A DNA stretch of 49,913 bases from MD308 sp051888795 (GTDB lineage: Bacteria > Bacillota > Clostridia > Lachnospirales > Lachnospiraceae). Below, in pieces: positions 1 to 8,878 of the stretch. Under the pieces are notes generated by a model, which ran no database searches, was not told the DNA's origin, and was given only the letters and a program-made list of their open reading frames with translations. The stretch spans positions 1 to 49,913 of the forward strand of contig JBJFCD010000128.1 of the NCBI GenBank assembly GCA_051888795.1, in the 5' to 3' direction. Each line of letters begins with the position of its first letter. Within the stretch, counting starts at the first letter, position 1. The position numbers and the translations under genes were made by a program.

Positions 1-3
1 TAT

Positions 4-76
<73 letters not shown>

Positions 77-102
77 TTTGTTTAGAAAAAAATTGTAAAT
101 AT

Positions 103-175
103 GGGCGTGTAGCTCAGGCGGTAGAGCACTTGACTTTTAATCAAGTTGTCCGGGGTTCGAATCCCCGCACGCTCA
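103..175 (+). tRNA. tRNA-Lys (TTT)
   Basis: The acceptor stem GGGCGTG pairs with CACGCTC, with one G-U pair. The anticodon loop CTTTTAA gives TTT (Lys). The T arm is GGGGTTCGAATCCCC. CCA is not encoded. It is followed within 13 nt by a terminator-like hairpin. Confidence 0.96.
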
Positions 176-187
176 GTGGAATGAGAG

Positions 188-225
188 GCGTAAATCCTTT
201 TATTTAAGGGTTTACGCTATTTCTT
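188..225 (+). terminator. Intrinsic terminator of the tRNA pair
   Basis: GCGTAAATCC (188-197) pairs with GGGTTTACGC (208-217), with one wobble, and is followed by the T-rich TATTTCTTT. It lies directly behind tRNA-Lys. Confidence 0.75.
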
Positions 226-299
226 TGTTGTTTTACAATAATGTTATACAGGGTAATTATTTATAATGCCAGATTAATATAATAGAATGGAGCTTTTTT

Positions 300-1142
300 A
301 TGAAGAAACAGAATTTAATTAAAGAACTTATAATTCTTACAGGAGCTGTTGCCATTATTGCTGCTGCAGTTTTTTTCTTTTTGGTGCCAAGTCAGACTGC
401 GGTAAGTAGTATTTCTGGACTCGCAATTGTGTTATCAAACATTATGCCGCTTTCAATATCAGCGATTACAATGATTTTGAATGTAGGTCTGCTGATTATT
501 GGGTTTATACTATGTGGTCCGGAATTTGGCTATAAGACGGTATATACATCTATTATGTTACCGGTATTTATAGGAATTTTGGAATTCTTATTGCCGAATA
601 ACGAATCACTGACCGGAGATCAGACATTGGATGTGCTTGCCTATATTCTAGTAGTAAGTGTTGGTCTTAGTATATTATTTAATCGTAACGCGTCGTCAGG
701 TGGATTAGATATTGTTGCCAAAATCATGAATAAATTTTTGCACATTGAACTGGGAAAGGCAATGTCTATTGCCGGAATGTGTGTAGCTCTTTCATCAGCA
801 TTTGTATATGATTCTAAAAGTGTTGTATTAAGCTTAATGGGTACATATTTTAATGGAATGGTAGTAGATTATTTCATTTTTGGACAGAATGAAAAGAAAC
901 GAGTGTGCATTGTGTCTAAGAATGAAGAAATGATACGTCATTATATTTTGTATGAATTACATAGTGGAGCAACTATTTATGAAGCAATCGGAGCATATGA
1001 GTTGGAAAAGCAACGAGAGATTATTGCAATTGTAGATAAGCATGAATATCAAAAACTCATGAAATTTTTGAATGATAATGATCCGAATGCATTTATTACT
1101 GTATATTCTGTACATGATATGAGATATAAATCAAAGAAATAA
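300..1142 (+). CDS. YitT family membrane protein
   Basis: A 280-residue protein with about five hydrophobic segments in the first 200 residues (for example residues 10-30, 40-60 and 108-126), followed by a soluble C-terminal domain (from about 200) of the DUF2179 type. Hydrophobic core plus short cytoplasmic domain is the layout of the YitT (DUF161) family of Firmicutes. Family members are integral membrane proteins of unknown biochemical role, sometimes suggested to be transporters. The segment with NRNASSGGLDI (about 128-138) matches the family's conserved 'SSGG' loop. The start ATG has a GGAG motif 9 nt upstream. It stands alone between the tRNA terminator and the riboswitch of the next gene. 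Confidence 0.85.
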   Translation: MKKQNLIKELIILTGAVAIIAAAVFFFLVPSQTAVSSISGLAIVLSNIMPLSISAITMILNVGLLIIGFILCGPEFGYKTVYTSIMLPVFIGILEFLLPNNESLTGDQTLDVLAYILVVSVGLSILFNRNASSGGLDIVAKIMNKFLHIELGKAMSIAGMCVALSSAFVYDSKSVVLSLMGTYFNGMVVDYFIFGQNEKKRVCIVSKNEEMIRHYILYELHSGATIYEAIGAYELEKQREIIAIVDKHEYQKLMKFLNDNDPNAFITVYSVHDMRYKSKK

Positions 1143-1188
1143 TCATAAAGAAATAATTATGAAAGATAATATTTTTTTCATAATATGT

Positions 1189-1217
1189 TTGACACGAGAT
1201 AAATTTTCGTATATATT
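1189..1217 (+). promoter_or_regulatory. Sigma-A type promoter of the riboswitch-ATPase unit
   Basis: TTGACA (1189-1194), a 17-nt spacer, and TATATT (1212-1217). The predicted start near 1224 falls just before the first paired element of the riboswitch. Confidence 0.75.
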
Positions 1218-1226
1218 AATTAACAT

Positions 1227-1334
1227 AATAAAAGGGAGTAACTAGCGTCTGTATAATTATTTTAAAGGCGTTTGCGATGTCGTCAGTACGATGAGTGATC
1301 ATCCGTATCGTAATGAAATGGTGAGACTTTTATT
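1227..1334 (+). promoter_or_regulatory. yybP-ykoY (Mn2+-sensing) riboswitch
   Basis: The 5' block AAAGGGAGTAACTAGCG and the 3' block GTGAGACTTTTA match the conserved loops of the yybP-ykoY family, which binds Mn2+. The ends pair as the P1 stem: AATAAAAG (1227-1234) with CTTTTATT (1327-1334). The 3' strand of P1 is also part of the terminator stem that follows, so closing P1 would block the terminator. This predicts that metal turns the gene on. The downstream cation ATPase fits that regulation. The family call is by motif recognition; the pairing is seen in the sequence. Confidence 0.82.
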
Positions 1335-1369
1335 GCATAGTAAAAATATGCAATAGGGGTCTCTTTTTT
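1323..1369 (+). terminator. Riboswitch-controlled terminator
   Basis: A 17-bp stem runs from GAGAC (1323-1327) through ATTGCATA (1332-1339) and back through TATGCAAT (1347-1354) to GTCTC (1359-1363), with a few U-G pairs, then TTTTTT. Its left arm shares 1327-1334 with riboswitch P1, so the two structures exclude each other. Confidence 0.85.
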
Positions 1370-1438
1370 GTTTCTCTTTTCCGGATTTGGGAAAGATATA
1401 AAAAAGAGATCTCATTGCAGGAAAGAAAGGAGATTAAT

Positions 1439-3982
1439 ATGCTGACGAGAAAGCAGGCAGAAGAAAATTTAAAAAAATATGGTTATAATGAATTGATAGA
1501 AGGGAAAAAGAAAAATGTTTTTCAGATTTTTCTGGAGCAGTTTAAGGATTTTCTTGTAATTATTTTAATTATTTCTGCGGTTGTTTCCGGGCTTCTCGGA
1601 GAAATGGAAAGTGCAATTGTTATTTTTGTTGTAATTACTATGAATGCAATCCTTGGAACAGTTCAAACAGTAAAGGCAGAACAATCATTAAGCAGCCTTA
1701 AAAAGTTATCAGCACCTGAAGCAAAAGTTATCAGAGAAGGTGAATTGATGCAGATACCGGCAAGAGAGGTAACTATAGGCGATGAAGTCGTAATTGAAGC
1801 CGGAGATTTTATTCCGGCTGATGGAAAGCTTTTAGAATGTAATAGTCTTCAGGTAGATGAAAGTGCATTAACAGGTGAGAGCCTTCCGGTAACAAAGTCT
1901 CTGGAAGATGTTTCTGAAAAAGCCGCTCTTGCAGATCAGACAAATCGTGCCTTTTCCGGTTGTTTTGTTACTTATGGCAGGGCAGTCTATGAAGTACAGA
2001 ATATTGGAATGAACACGGAAATGGGGAAAATAGCAGGGCTTTTAAATCAGGCAGAAGATAAAAGAACTCCCTTGCAAAAAAATCTGGATGACTTTGGAAA
2101 GAAGCTTTCTATCATTATCTTAATTTTTTGTGGAATTATTTTTCTTGTAAATGTAGTAAAAGGCGGAGAAATCGTCGATGCATTTTTGTTTGCTGTAGCT
2201 CTTGCTGTTGCAGCAATTCCTGAAGCTTTAAGTTCCATTGTTACGATTGTTCTCTCATTTGGAACACAGAAAATGGCTAAAGAACATGCAATTATCCGAA
2301 AGCTCCAGGCAGTAGAGGGTCTCGGAAGTGTATCTGTCATTTGTTCAGATAAGACCGGAACACTTACACAGAATAAGATGACAGTTGAGTATTATTATAC
2401 CGATGAACATGAAATTGCAGCAAAGGAAATCTGTCTGGATAATAAAAATCAGAATAATTTGCTTCTTGCAAGTATTTTATGCAATGATTCTTCTGTAAAC
2501 GAAGAACAGAATATTGGAGATCCAACGGAAACGGCGCTGATTAATCTCGGAAATAATTTAAATGTCTGTTCAGAAGAAATACGGAAAATTTACCCTAGAA
2601 TTTCGGAAATCCCATTTGACAGTGACAGGAAATTAATGTCCACATGTCACAAATATGAAGAAAATTATATTGTAATTACAAAAGGAGCTGTGGATGTTCT
2701 TTTAGATAGATTACAATATATTAAGATTAATGATACTGTTAGAAAAATTACGCAGGAAGATAAGAATAATATTGAAAATCAGAACATAACCTTTTCAAAA
2801 AACGGTCTTCGGGTATTGGCTTTTGCATACAAACAGATTGAAGAATATGAGGAAATCAAGGAGAATCAGCTTACATTTCTAGGACTGATTGCGATGATGG
2901 ATCCGCCGCGTGAAGAGTCGAAAGCAGCAGTTGAAGAATGTATTCGCGCGGGAATAAAACCAGTCATGATAACAGGGGATCATAAAATTACAGCAACAGC
3001 AATTGCTAAACGTATCGGTATTTTGAAAGATGAAGCAGAAGCATGTGAAGGATCTGTGATTGATTATATGTCTGATGAAGAGCTTAAAGATTTTGTAGAA
3101 AATGTTTCAGTCTATGCCAGAGTATCGCCGGAACATAAGATTCGTATTGTACGTGCATGGCAGGAAAAGGGAAATATTGTTGCAATGACAGGAGATGGTG
3201 TAAATGATGCACCAGCTCTCAAACAGGCGGATATTGGTGTAGCTATGGGAATTACCGGAAGTGAAGTTTCGAAAGATGCGGCATCTATGGTTCTTACAGA
3301 TGATAACTTTGCCACGATTGTCAAAGCAGTTGAAAATGGAAGAAATATTTATCAGAATATAAAAAATTCTATTCAATTTTTATTATCAGGAAATTTTGGA
3401 GCGATTTTAGCTGTACTTTATGCGGCAATCACAGGCCTTCCGGTTCCATTTGCTCCGGTACATTTATTATTTATTAACCTGCTTACAGACAGTCTTCCTG
3501 CGATTGCCCTGGGATTAGAACCACATAATACAAATGTTATGAAAGAAAACCCCAGACCGGCAGGGGAATCAATTTTGACGAAAAAATATCTGGCAGACAT
3601 AGGAATTGAAGGTTTTATTATAGGGGCACTTTCAATGGTTGCATTTTTCATTGGGTATAAAGATGGTAATGCAACACTTGCAAGCACAATGGCGTTCGGA
3701 ACTCTTTGCCTTGGGCGTCTGTTTCATGGTTTTAATTGTAAAGCAAAGGAACCGGTGCTTTTTACGAAGAAATTATTTAATAATAAATATTTAATTGGTG
3801 CATTTGTTCTTGGTGCAGTTTTAATCACCGGTGTAATGATGATTCCGGCTCTGCATGGCATCTTTAAAGTAACAACATTGAATTTGAATCAATTATTAAC
3901 TGTTTATGGTCTTGCAATTGCAGCGCTTTTAATCATACAATTATTGAAATTGATCAGAATTTTTATAAAAAACAGGAAATAA
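1439..3982 (+). CDS. P-type Ca2+/Mn2+-transporting ATPase
   Basis: An 847-residue type II P-type ATPase that pumps divalent cations across the membrane at the cost of ATP. Visible parts: cation-ATPase N-terminal domain; actuator motif DESALTGES; membrane helix 4 motif AAIPEAL; phosphorylation motif SDKTGTLTQNK with Asp304; hinge MTGDGVNDAP; and a six-helix C-terminal membrane block. Length matches bacterial SERCA-like pumps such as YloB and LMCA1. The frame is open from a TTG at 1415, but AAAGGAG lies just before the ATG at 1439, so I use that. Expression is predicted to be set by the Mn2+-type riboswitch upstream, which favours Mn2+ (or Mn2+/Ca2+) efflux over a pure Ca2+ pump. Exact ion specificity is not decided by the sequence. 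Confidence 0.93.
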   Translation: MLTRKQAEENLKKYGYNELIEGKKKNVFQIFLEQFKDFLVIILIISAVVSGLLGEMESAIVIFVVITMNAILGTVQTVKAEQSLSSLKKLSAPEAKVIREGELMQIPAREVTIGDEVVIEAGDFIPADGKLLECNSLQVDESALTGESLPVTKSLEDVSEKAALADQTNRAFSGCFVTYGRAVYEVQNIGMNTEMGKIAGLLNQAEDKRTPLQKNLDDFGKKLSIIILIFCGIIFLVNVVKGGEIVDAFLFAVALAVAAIPEALSSIVTIVLSFGTQKMAKEHAIIRKLQAVEGLGSVSVICSDKTGTLTQNKMTVEYYYTDEHEIAAKEICLDNKNQNNLLLASILCNDSSVNEEQNIGDPTETALINLGNNLNVCSEEIRKIYPRISEIPFDSDRKLMSTCHKYEENYIVITKGAVDVLLDRLQYIKINDTVRKITQEDKNNIENQNITFSKNGLRVLAFAYKQIEEYEEIKENQLTFLGLIAMMDPPREESKAAVEECIRAGIKPVMITGDHKITATAIAKRIGILKDEAEACEGSVIDYMSDEELKDFVENVSVYARVSPEHKIRIVRAWQEKGNIVAMTGDGVNDAPALKQADIGVAMGITGSEVSKDAASMVLTDDNFATIVKAVENGRNIYQNIKNSIQFLLSGNFGAILAVLYAAITGLPVPFAPVHLLFINLLTDSLPAIALGLEPHNTNVMKENPRPAGESILTKKYLADIGIEGFIIGALSMVAFFIGYKDGNATLASTMAFGTLCLGRLFHGFNCKAKEPVLFTKKLFNNKYLIGAFVLGAVLITGVMMIPALHGIFKVTTLNLNQLLTVYGLAIAALLIIQLLKLIRIFIKNRK

Positions 3983-4044
3983 CGTATCGGTCATATCTGA
4001 AAAAGAATATGTAAAAAATATGTAAGTATTTCATGGAGGTTTGT

Positions 4045-5205
4045 ATGGAGCTGACAAAAGAAAATATAAGAAAATTAAGAGGGTTAATTTTATTTACAGC
4101 GGTTATCATTGTATGCCTCTGGAAATATGAGGTTTCTCTGGAAGTATTGTCTTTTATATGGGGAGTTATTTTTCCTTTTATACTCGGGGGCTCGATAGCG
4201 TTTATACTGAATGTTCCGATGAATTTTATACAAAGGAATCTTTTTCCTGAAGATAAAATTGAAAACAGGAAATTTTTGAAAAAAATTTCCAGACCAGTCA
4301 GTATCCTGATCGTATTATTGCTTGTAGTAGGGGTGTTGGTGCTCATTATGTTTGTTATGATTCCACAGCTTGGAAATACATTTACGAGATTGGGAGACAG
4401 TATTCAAGAATTTATTCCTCAGGTACAAACGTGGGCAGCTACATTGTCACATAATAATAAAGAGATTATGGATTTCGTTAATCACCTGGAGTTTGATTGG
4501 GATAAGATTATGGATACCGGGATAAATATGTTTAAGAATGGAGCGGGAAATGTTCTGGATTCAACGATTACGGCAGCAAAAAGTATTGTCAACGGAATCA
4601 CCACATTTTTTATTGCGTTTGCGTTTTCGCTTTATATTTTGATGCAAAAAGAGAAACTTACACTTCAGGCAAAAAAGGTATTGTTTGCATTTGTACGTAA
4701 AGGAAGGGCAGAAGCTGTGCTTGAAGTTTTGTCACTTACTTACCAGACATTTTCACATTTTCTCACGGGACAATGTGTTGAGGCAATTATTCTGGGATGC
4801 ATGTTTGTTGTAACTATGACAATATTGAGATTGCCGTATGCATTGCTGATAGGGATCCTGATAGCATTTACGGCACTGATACCGGTTTTCGGCGCATTTA
4901 TCGGATGCTTTGTAGGTGCATTTCTGATTTTTATGGTAGATCCGATGAAGGCATTAATCTTTATCATAGTATTTCTTGTGTTGCAACAGATAGAAGGAAA
5001 TCTCATATATCCCCATGTAGTAGGAAATTCTGTAGGACTTCCGTCAATTTGGGTTTTAGCAGCAGTAAGTATAGGCGGAAGACTGATGGGAATAGTAGGT
5101 ATGCTGATTTTTATACCGATAGTGTCGGTACTTTATGCTCTCTTCCGGGAAGTCGTATATCTGAAATTGAAGAAACAGGGAATACGCCCGGAAGAAATAG
5201 TATGA
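4045..5205 (+). CDS. AI-2E family transporter (UPF0118)
   Basis: A 386-residue membrane protein with paired N-terminal hydrophobic segments, a soluble stretch (about 100-170), and a C-terminal run of helices containing ALIPVFGAFIG and QQIEGNLIYPHVVG, signatures of the AI-2E/UPF0118 family. Members export autoinducer-2 or act as Na+/H+ antiporters; which applies here is unknown. ATG 4045 is preferred over the in-frame ATG at 4033 because GGAGG lies 5 nt before it. It sits 62 nt after the ATPase with no terminator between, so co-transcription is possible. Its stop is 4 nt from the end of a convergent LysR gene. Confidence 0.86.
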   Translation: MELTKENIRKLRGLILFTAVIIVCLWKYEVSLEVLSFIWGVIFPFILGGSIAFILNVPMNFIQRNLFPEDKIENRKFLKKISRPVSILIVLLLVVGVLVLIMFVMIPQLGNTFTRLGDSIQEFIPQVQTWAATLSHNNKEIMDFVNHLEFDWDKIMDTGINMFKNGAGNVLDSTITAAKSIVNGITTFFIAFAFSLYILMQKEKLTLQAKKVLFAFVRKGRAEAVLEVLSLTYQTFSHFLTGQCVEAIILGCMFVVTMTILRLPYALLIGILIAFTALIPVFGAFIGCFVGAFLIFMVDPMKALIFIIVFLVLQQIEGNLIYPHVVGNSVGLPSIWVLAAVSIGGRLMGIVGMLIFIPIVSVLYALFREVVYLKLKKQGIRPEEIV

Positions 5206-5209
5206 TGTG

Positions 5210-6091
5210 TTATTTTAATGTGGATTTTACGTAGGTAATAAATTCCTGTGCAACATGTGAAAGGTGATGTTTTTTATTCCATATAAGGACATAAGAAGCT
5301 TTAACGGATGGTCTGGCAATCGTTTTGATACAAATATCAGGATCAGCAATGTCAGCGGCAGATGCAGGATAAATAGCGATTCCTACCTGTTGTCGGACTA
5401 ATTCGTAAGCATTCAGCATATGGGCTATGCGGCATCGGATAACTGGGGATTTTCCGGTATAACTGAACCAGCCATTAATCTCTTCAAGCCTGGAAGCACG
5501 GGAAGGAATGATGAGATCATATGGAATGAGCTCATCTATATCAATTGTTTCACCTTCTTTTAAAGCAAGGGGATGATCATGGGGAATCATGGCAATCCAT
5601 GGTTCCTCATAGACGGTCAAAGAATCTATACCTTCTGCGTTATGTGGCTCCATAATAATTGCGAGCTCACATAATCCCTTCATTACCCTGTTTATTACAT
5701 CATCAGAATTACCATTCCAGAGATTATATTGGATGTGAGGGTATAATCTGTTGAATCCGGCAATCCACTCAGAAAAAAGTCTCGGTCCATGTCCCTCTAC
5801 AGATGCAAGATATAAAGTGCCATGAAGCCCATTTTTTACTTCTCGGATATCTTCCGCAGATCGTGTGACCAGATCAAGAATCTGAGTAGCATATTGTTTG
5901 AATAATATACCTTCTTCAGTAAGCTGAAGAGCATGAGGGTTACGGATGAAAAGCTTTGCACCAAGTTCCGCTTCGAGATCCTGGATCTGTCGGCTTAAAG
6001 GTGGCTGTGCGATACATAATTTTTCTGCAGCCCTTGTAAAATTTAATTCTTCGGCAACAGCAAGAAAATATCGGATATGACGAACTTCCAT
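5210..6091 (-). CDS. LysR family transcriptional regulator
   Basis: 293 residues, the usual LysR length. The N-terminal winged helix-turn-helix is clear: MEVRHIRYFLAVAEELNFTR, then AAEKLCIAQPPLSRQIQDLE. A substrate-binding effector domain (about 90-293) follows. The ATG has GGAGG 9 nt upstream on the minus strand. The gene converges on the AI-2E gene and is transcribed away from a small ORF unit (6260-6328). LysR regulators usually act on a divergent neighbour, which here would be that small ORF; the target is otherwise unknown. Confidence 0.93.
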   Translation of the reverse strand: MEVRHIRYFLAVAEELNFTRAAEKLCIAQPPLSRQIQDLEAELGAKLFIRNPHALQLTEEGILFKQYATQILDLVTRSAEDIREVKNGLHGTLYLASVEGHGPRLFSEWIAGFNRLYPHIQYNLWNGNSDDVINRVMKGLCELAIIMEPHNAEGIDSLTVYEEPWIAMIPHDHPLALKEGETIDIDELIPYDLIIPSRASRLEEINGWFSYTGKSPVIRCRIAHMLNAYELVRQQVGIAIYPASAADIADPDICIKTIARPSVKASYVLIWNKKHHLSHVAQEFITYVKSTLK

Positions 6092-6259
6092 AAGATTTAT
6101 CCTCCAACAGTGAAATATATTACTATACTTTTTAAGTATTATTATATGTTCATTATATATATTTTACAATATCTAATTAGTATGTTAAATTATAATCAAG
6201 AAAAGGAAGTCAGGCCGGACCTCTTAAGAAAAAGGATTTCTGTGAAGGAGGAATGATTT

Positions 6260-6328
6260 ATGAAGATGAAAATGAGAAAGATAAGGACATTTCTGGAAGA
6301 ATATTATAACAGCTTTAAAGTACTGTAA
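6260..6328 (+). CDS. 22-residue small protein of unknown function
   Basis: The peptide is MKMKMRKIRTFLEEYYNSFK plus VL. It is too short for normal gene calling, but it has a perfect AAGGAGG ribosome site 8 nt before the ATG and is followed 60 nt later by a strong intrinsic terminator, so the unit 6190-6434 looks like a dedicated short mRNA. The sequence is basic at the start and amphipathic afterwards. It is divergent from the LysR gene and convergent with the AraC gene. It could be a small regulatory or membrane-associated peptide, or a leader peptide left behind; I do not recognise a family. Confidence 0.5.
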   Translation: MKMKMRKIRTFLEEYYNSFKVL

Positions 6329-6388
6329 GATTCGGAAAAGGTATGATGGAGTTATAAGTTAAGATGAATAGAATAGTCGATAATCCAT

Positions 6389-6434
6389 AACGGGATACTG
6401 CTCAGGAAGTCTGTGTGGTATCCCGTTATTTTTG
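6389..6434 (+). terminator. Intrinsic terminator after the small ORF
   Basis: AACGGGATAC (6389-6398) pairs perfectly with GTATCCCGTT (6418-6427), followed by ATTTTTG. It may also serve the convergent AraC gene. Confidence 0.8.
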
Positions 6435-6466
6435 AGTCAATATTTAGAAAATAATATCTGTTTTAA

Positions 6467-7321
6467 TTATTTGTACGAAAGACGATTTTCATTTCGCCAG
6501 TTTCTTGGCGACATTCCATACATATTTTTAAATGCACGTGAAAAATGAAGCTGGTTTGGATAACCGACAGCATTACCTATATCAGCAATTGACAGAGTTG
6601 TGAGCTTTAGAAGTTCGGCAGCTTTTGTCATACGATAGTTTATAAGAAATTCCTGCGGAGATTTATTGAGTGTGTCATGAAAGATTTTTCCGAAATAGCT
6701 CCGATTCAATCCACAGAATGCAGCAATGTCTTCTACGGAAATATCATTCTGGAAATTCTGCTCAATAAAGGTGAGGGCTTCTTTAATATAAAAATCTCTC
6801 AATCGACCGCCCTGTTTAACCCGGACAGAAGCAATTGAACGTGTAAAATAGTCAATAAAAAGATATAGATGGCCAATCAGGTGAAATGGTGATTCTGAGG
6901 AATGTTTTACAATATAAAGCATTTCATTCATCATTTCATTTCTCAGATCTTTCGAGCTGGCACGATATACCGGATTGTCACGATTCAATCCGGCAATTTC
7001 TACAGCTTCTTTTGCACGGAGACCATCGAACTCGATCCAGACATATTCCCAGGGAAGAACAGAGTCTGCAATATATGTATTAATCTGGTGAGGAAACAGC
7101 ATAAAGCCCTGACCGCTTTTTATCTGGTATTCCTTGGTAGTTCCTGAAGAGTTGTCGGCCATGAGTTTTCCGGTTCCGGAAATGACATAGTGAAACAGGT
7201 AATGGTTTCTCGCGGCAGGACCGAAAGAATGGGAAGGTTTGCATTGCTCCCATCCATACTGATAGAGCCCAAGGTCAACAAAATTTTCATTTGGGAAAAC
7301 AGAAAAAAGAAGATTATCCAT
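6467..7321 (-). CDS. AraC family regulator of the alpha-galactoside operon
   Basis: 284 residues: an N-terminal cupin-like sugar-sensing domain (about 20-160) and a C-terminal double helix-turn-helix (about 185-280), with FIEQNFQNDISVEDIAAFCG for the first HTH and GYPNQLHFSRAFKNMYGMSP for the second. This is the MsmR/RafR arrangement. It is divergent from the ABC sugar operon starting at 7568, and the shared 246-nt gap holds repeated motifs. It most likely activates that operon in response to raffinose- or melibiose-type sugars; the inducer is inferred from the neighbours. Confidence 0.9.
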   Translation of the reverse strand: MDNLLFSVFPNENFVDLGLYQYGWEQCKPSHSFGPAARNHYLFHYVISGTGKLMADNSSGTTKEYQIKSGQGFMLFPHQINTYIADSVLPWEYVWIEFDGLRAKEAVEIAGLNRDNPVYRASSKDLRNEMMNEMLYIVKHSSESPFHLIGHLYLFIDYFTRSIASVRVKQGGRLRDFYIKEALTFIEQNFQNDISVEDIAAFCGLNRSYFGKIFHDTLNKSPQEFLINYRMTKAAELLKLTTLSIADIGNAVGYPNQLHFSRAFKNMYGMSPRNWRNENRLSYK

Positions 7322-7362
7322 AAAATATCCTCGCTTTTAGAATTAGTTATATTCATAATATA

Positions 7363-7434
7363 CCAAAATGCTAGATGACTTCAATATATATAAAGAAAAA
7401 CAGCATTTTTATATAAAACAGCAAAAATGTAGAT
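7363..7434. promoter_or_regulatory. Candidate AraC operator repeats
   Basis: Within the AraC/sugar-operon gap, CAAAATGCTAGATG (from 7364) and CAAAAATGTAGAT (from 7422) are near-direct repeats 58 nt apart. CAGCATTTTTA (7401-7411) is the same core inverted. Such half-sites are typical of AraC-type binding; the protein link is inferred. Confidence 0.4.
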
Positions 7435-7567
7435 ATTTATAGACGCATAATGGTATGTTAGAATGTTTTTGAAAAAGAAAAAGCGGAAAACCTGATGAAT
7501 GACATAAAATCCCGGGAACAATCAGGAAGCGAAACAGACAATGTGCTGGAAAGGAGCAAAATGAGAG

Positions 7568-8860
7568 ATGTATAAACGAGGAAAAAAGTTAATTAGTATG
7601 GGACTGATCCTCTGTATGGTCGCAGCCATGGGTCTTCAGGGCTGTGGAAAAAAAGAAGACAGCAGCGGAAAGGTTCAGATCAATCTTGTTCAATACAAGC
7701 CAGAGGCGGTCAAGACGTTTGAGATGATTGAAGAAAAATTCAATGAAACGCATGACGACATACATCTGACAATCGAATCTCCGAACGATGCAATGACTGT
7801 ATTGAAAACAAGATTTATCCGTGAGGATAATCCGGATATCATCGGAATCGGAGGAGATGTAAACTTCTCAAACTTCATGGATGCAGAGATTCTTATGGAT
7901 ATTTCAGATTATGAAGGGCTTAGCAGTATCAAACAAGCTTACAGAGATATTGATAAAGCGCTTGAATTCGTACCGCTGGACGGTGCTTACGCAGTTCCGT
8001 ACGCTGCCAATGCAGCAGGTGTGCTGTATAACAGAGAGATGTTTGAGGAACATGGATGGGAAATCCCGGAAACATGGGATCAATTTATGGATCTGTGTGA
8101 GGAAATCAAAGCAGAAGGAATTTTGCCTCTGTACTTTGGATTCAAGGATACATGGACCTGCCTTGCACCGTGGAATGCGATTGCAGTAGGTGCTGCACCG
8201 TATGATGTATGTGCACAGGTAAACCGAGGAGAGACAACTTTCACTGAGGAATACAGAGAAGTAGCTGACAAGATGCTTGAGCTTCTTCCATATGGTCCGG
8301 ATGATCCGTTTGCATACGATTACAACGGTGCATGTACCGCATTCGCCAACGGAGAATCAGCAATGTATACTATCGGAAGTTATGCAGTACCTCAGATTCA
8401 GACAGTAAATCCGGAAATGGATATTGATTCCTTTGTAATGCCGGTAAATAATAATGAGGCAGACAACAAACTGAACTCAGGTATTGACCTTCAGTTCTGT
8501 GTAATGGCAGACTGCGAAAACAAAGAAGCAGCTTACGAAGTACTGGATTTTCTTCTTGAAGACGAGAATGTTCAGGCATATCTGGATGCACAAAATTCTG
8601 TTCCTTGTAAAGAAGGAGATTTCAAACTGTCTCCGATGCTTGACGGAATGGCAAACTATATTGAAGAAGGAAGAATGGCAGATTATCAGGATCATTATTA
8701 CCCAGCGGAAATGTCTGTAGATGCACAGATTCAGACATTCCTTATGAAGCAAGATACAGATGCATTTCTTAAGAAATTTGATAAGGACTGGGTAAGATAT
8801 AATCGTGATATCATCCGAAAAGTTCAGGACTACGAAAAAGAACATGCGGGTGAAAATTAG
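7568..8860 (+). CDS. ABC sugar transporter, substrate-binding lipoprotein
   Basis: 430 residues. The signal peptide ends in a lipobox LQGC with the lipidated Cys at residue 26, so the mature protein is anchored on the outer face of the membrane. The rest is a family-1 extracellular solute-binding fold (MsmE/RafE type), with NADGESAMY-like features near the hinge and acidic/aromatic patches common in oligosaccharide binders. It is the first gene of a unit with two permeases and two glycosidases, so the likely ligand is raffinose or related alpha-galactosides. The AAGGAG ribosome site is rather far (11 nt) from ATG 7568; the closer ATG at 7561 is in another frame and stops after four codons. 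No ATPase gene is present, so a shared MsmK-type ATPase elsewhere is expected. Confidence 0.92.
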   Translation: MYKRGKKLISMGLILCMVAAMGLQGCGKKEDSSGKVQINLVQYKPEAVKTFEMIEEKFNETHDDIHLTIESPNDAMTVLKTRFIREDNPDIIGIGGDVNFSNFMDAEILMDISDYEGLSSIKQAYRDIDKALEFVPLDGAYAVPYAANAAGVLYNREMFEEHGWEIPETWDQFMDLCEEIKAEGILPLYFGFKDTWTCLAPWNAIAVGAAPYDVCAQVNRGETTFTEEYREVADKMLELLPYGPDDPFAYDYNGACTAFANGESAMYTIGSYAVPQIQTVNPEMDIDSFVMPVNNNEADNKLNSGIDLQFCVMADCENKEAAYEVLDFLLEDENVQAYLDAQNSVPCKEGDFKLSPMLDGMANYIEEGRMADYQDHYYPAEMSVDAQIQTFLMKQDTDAFLKKFDKDWVRYNRDIIRKVQDYEKEHAGEN

Positions 8861-8878
8861 GAAAGGAGAGATACGAGA

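Noticed and set aside
4797..5234. A 145-codon frame overlapping the AI-2E gene
   Set aside because: Same strand, different frame of a clear family gene; Ser/Arg/Cys-rich shadow translation.
8477..8845. A 122-codon minus-strand frame inside the sugar-binding protein gene
   Set aside because: Shadow of a strong gene, Ile/Phe/Cys-rich with no ribosome site or family features.
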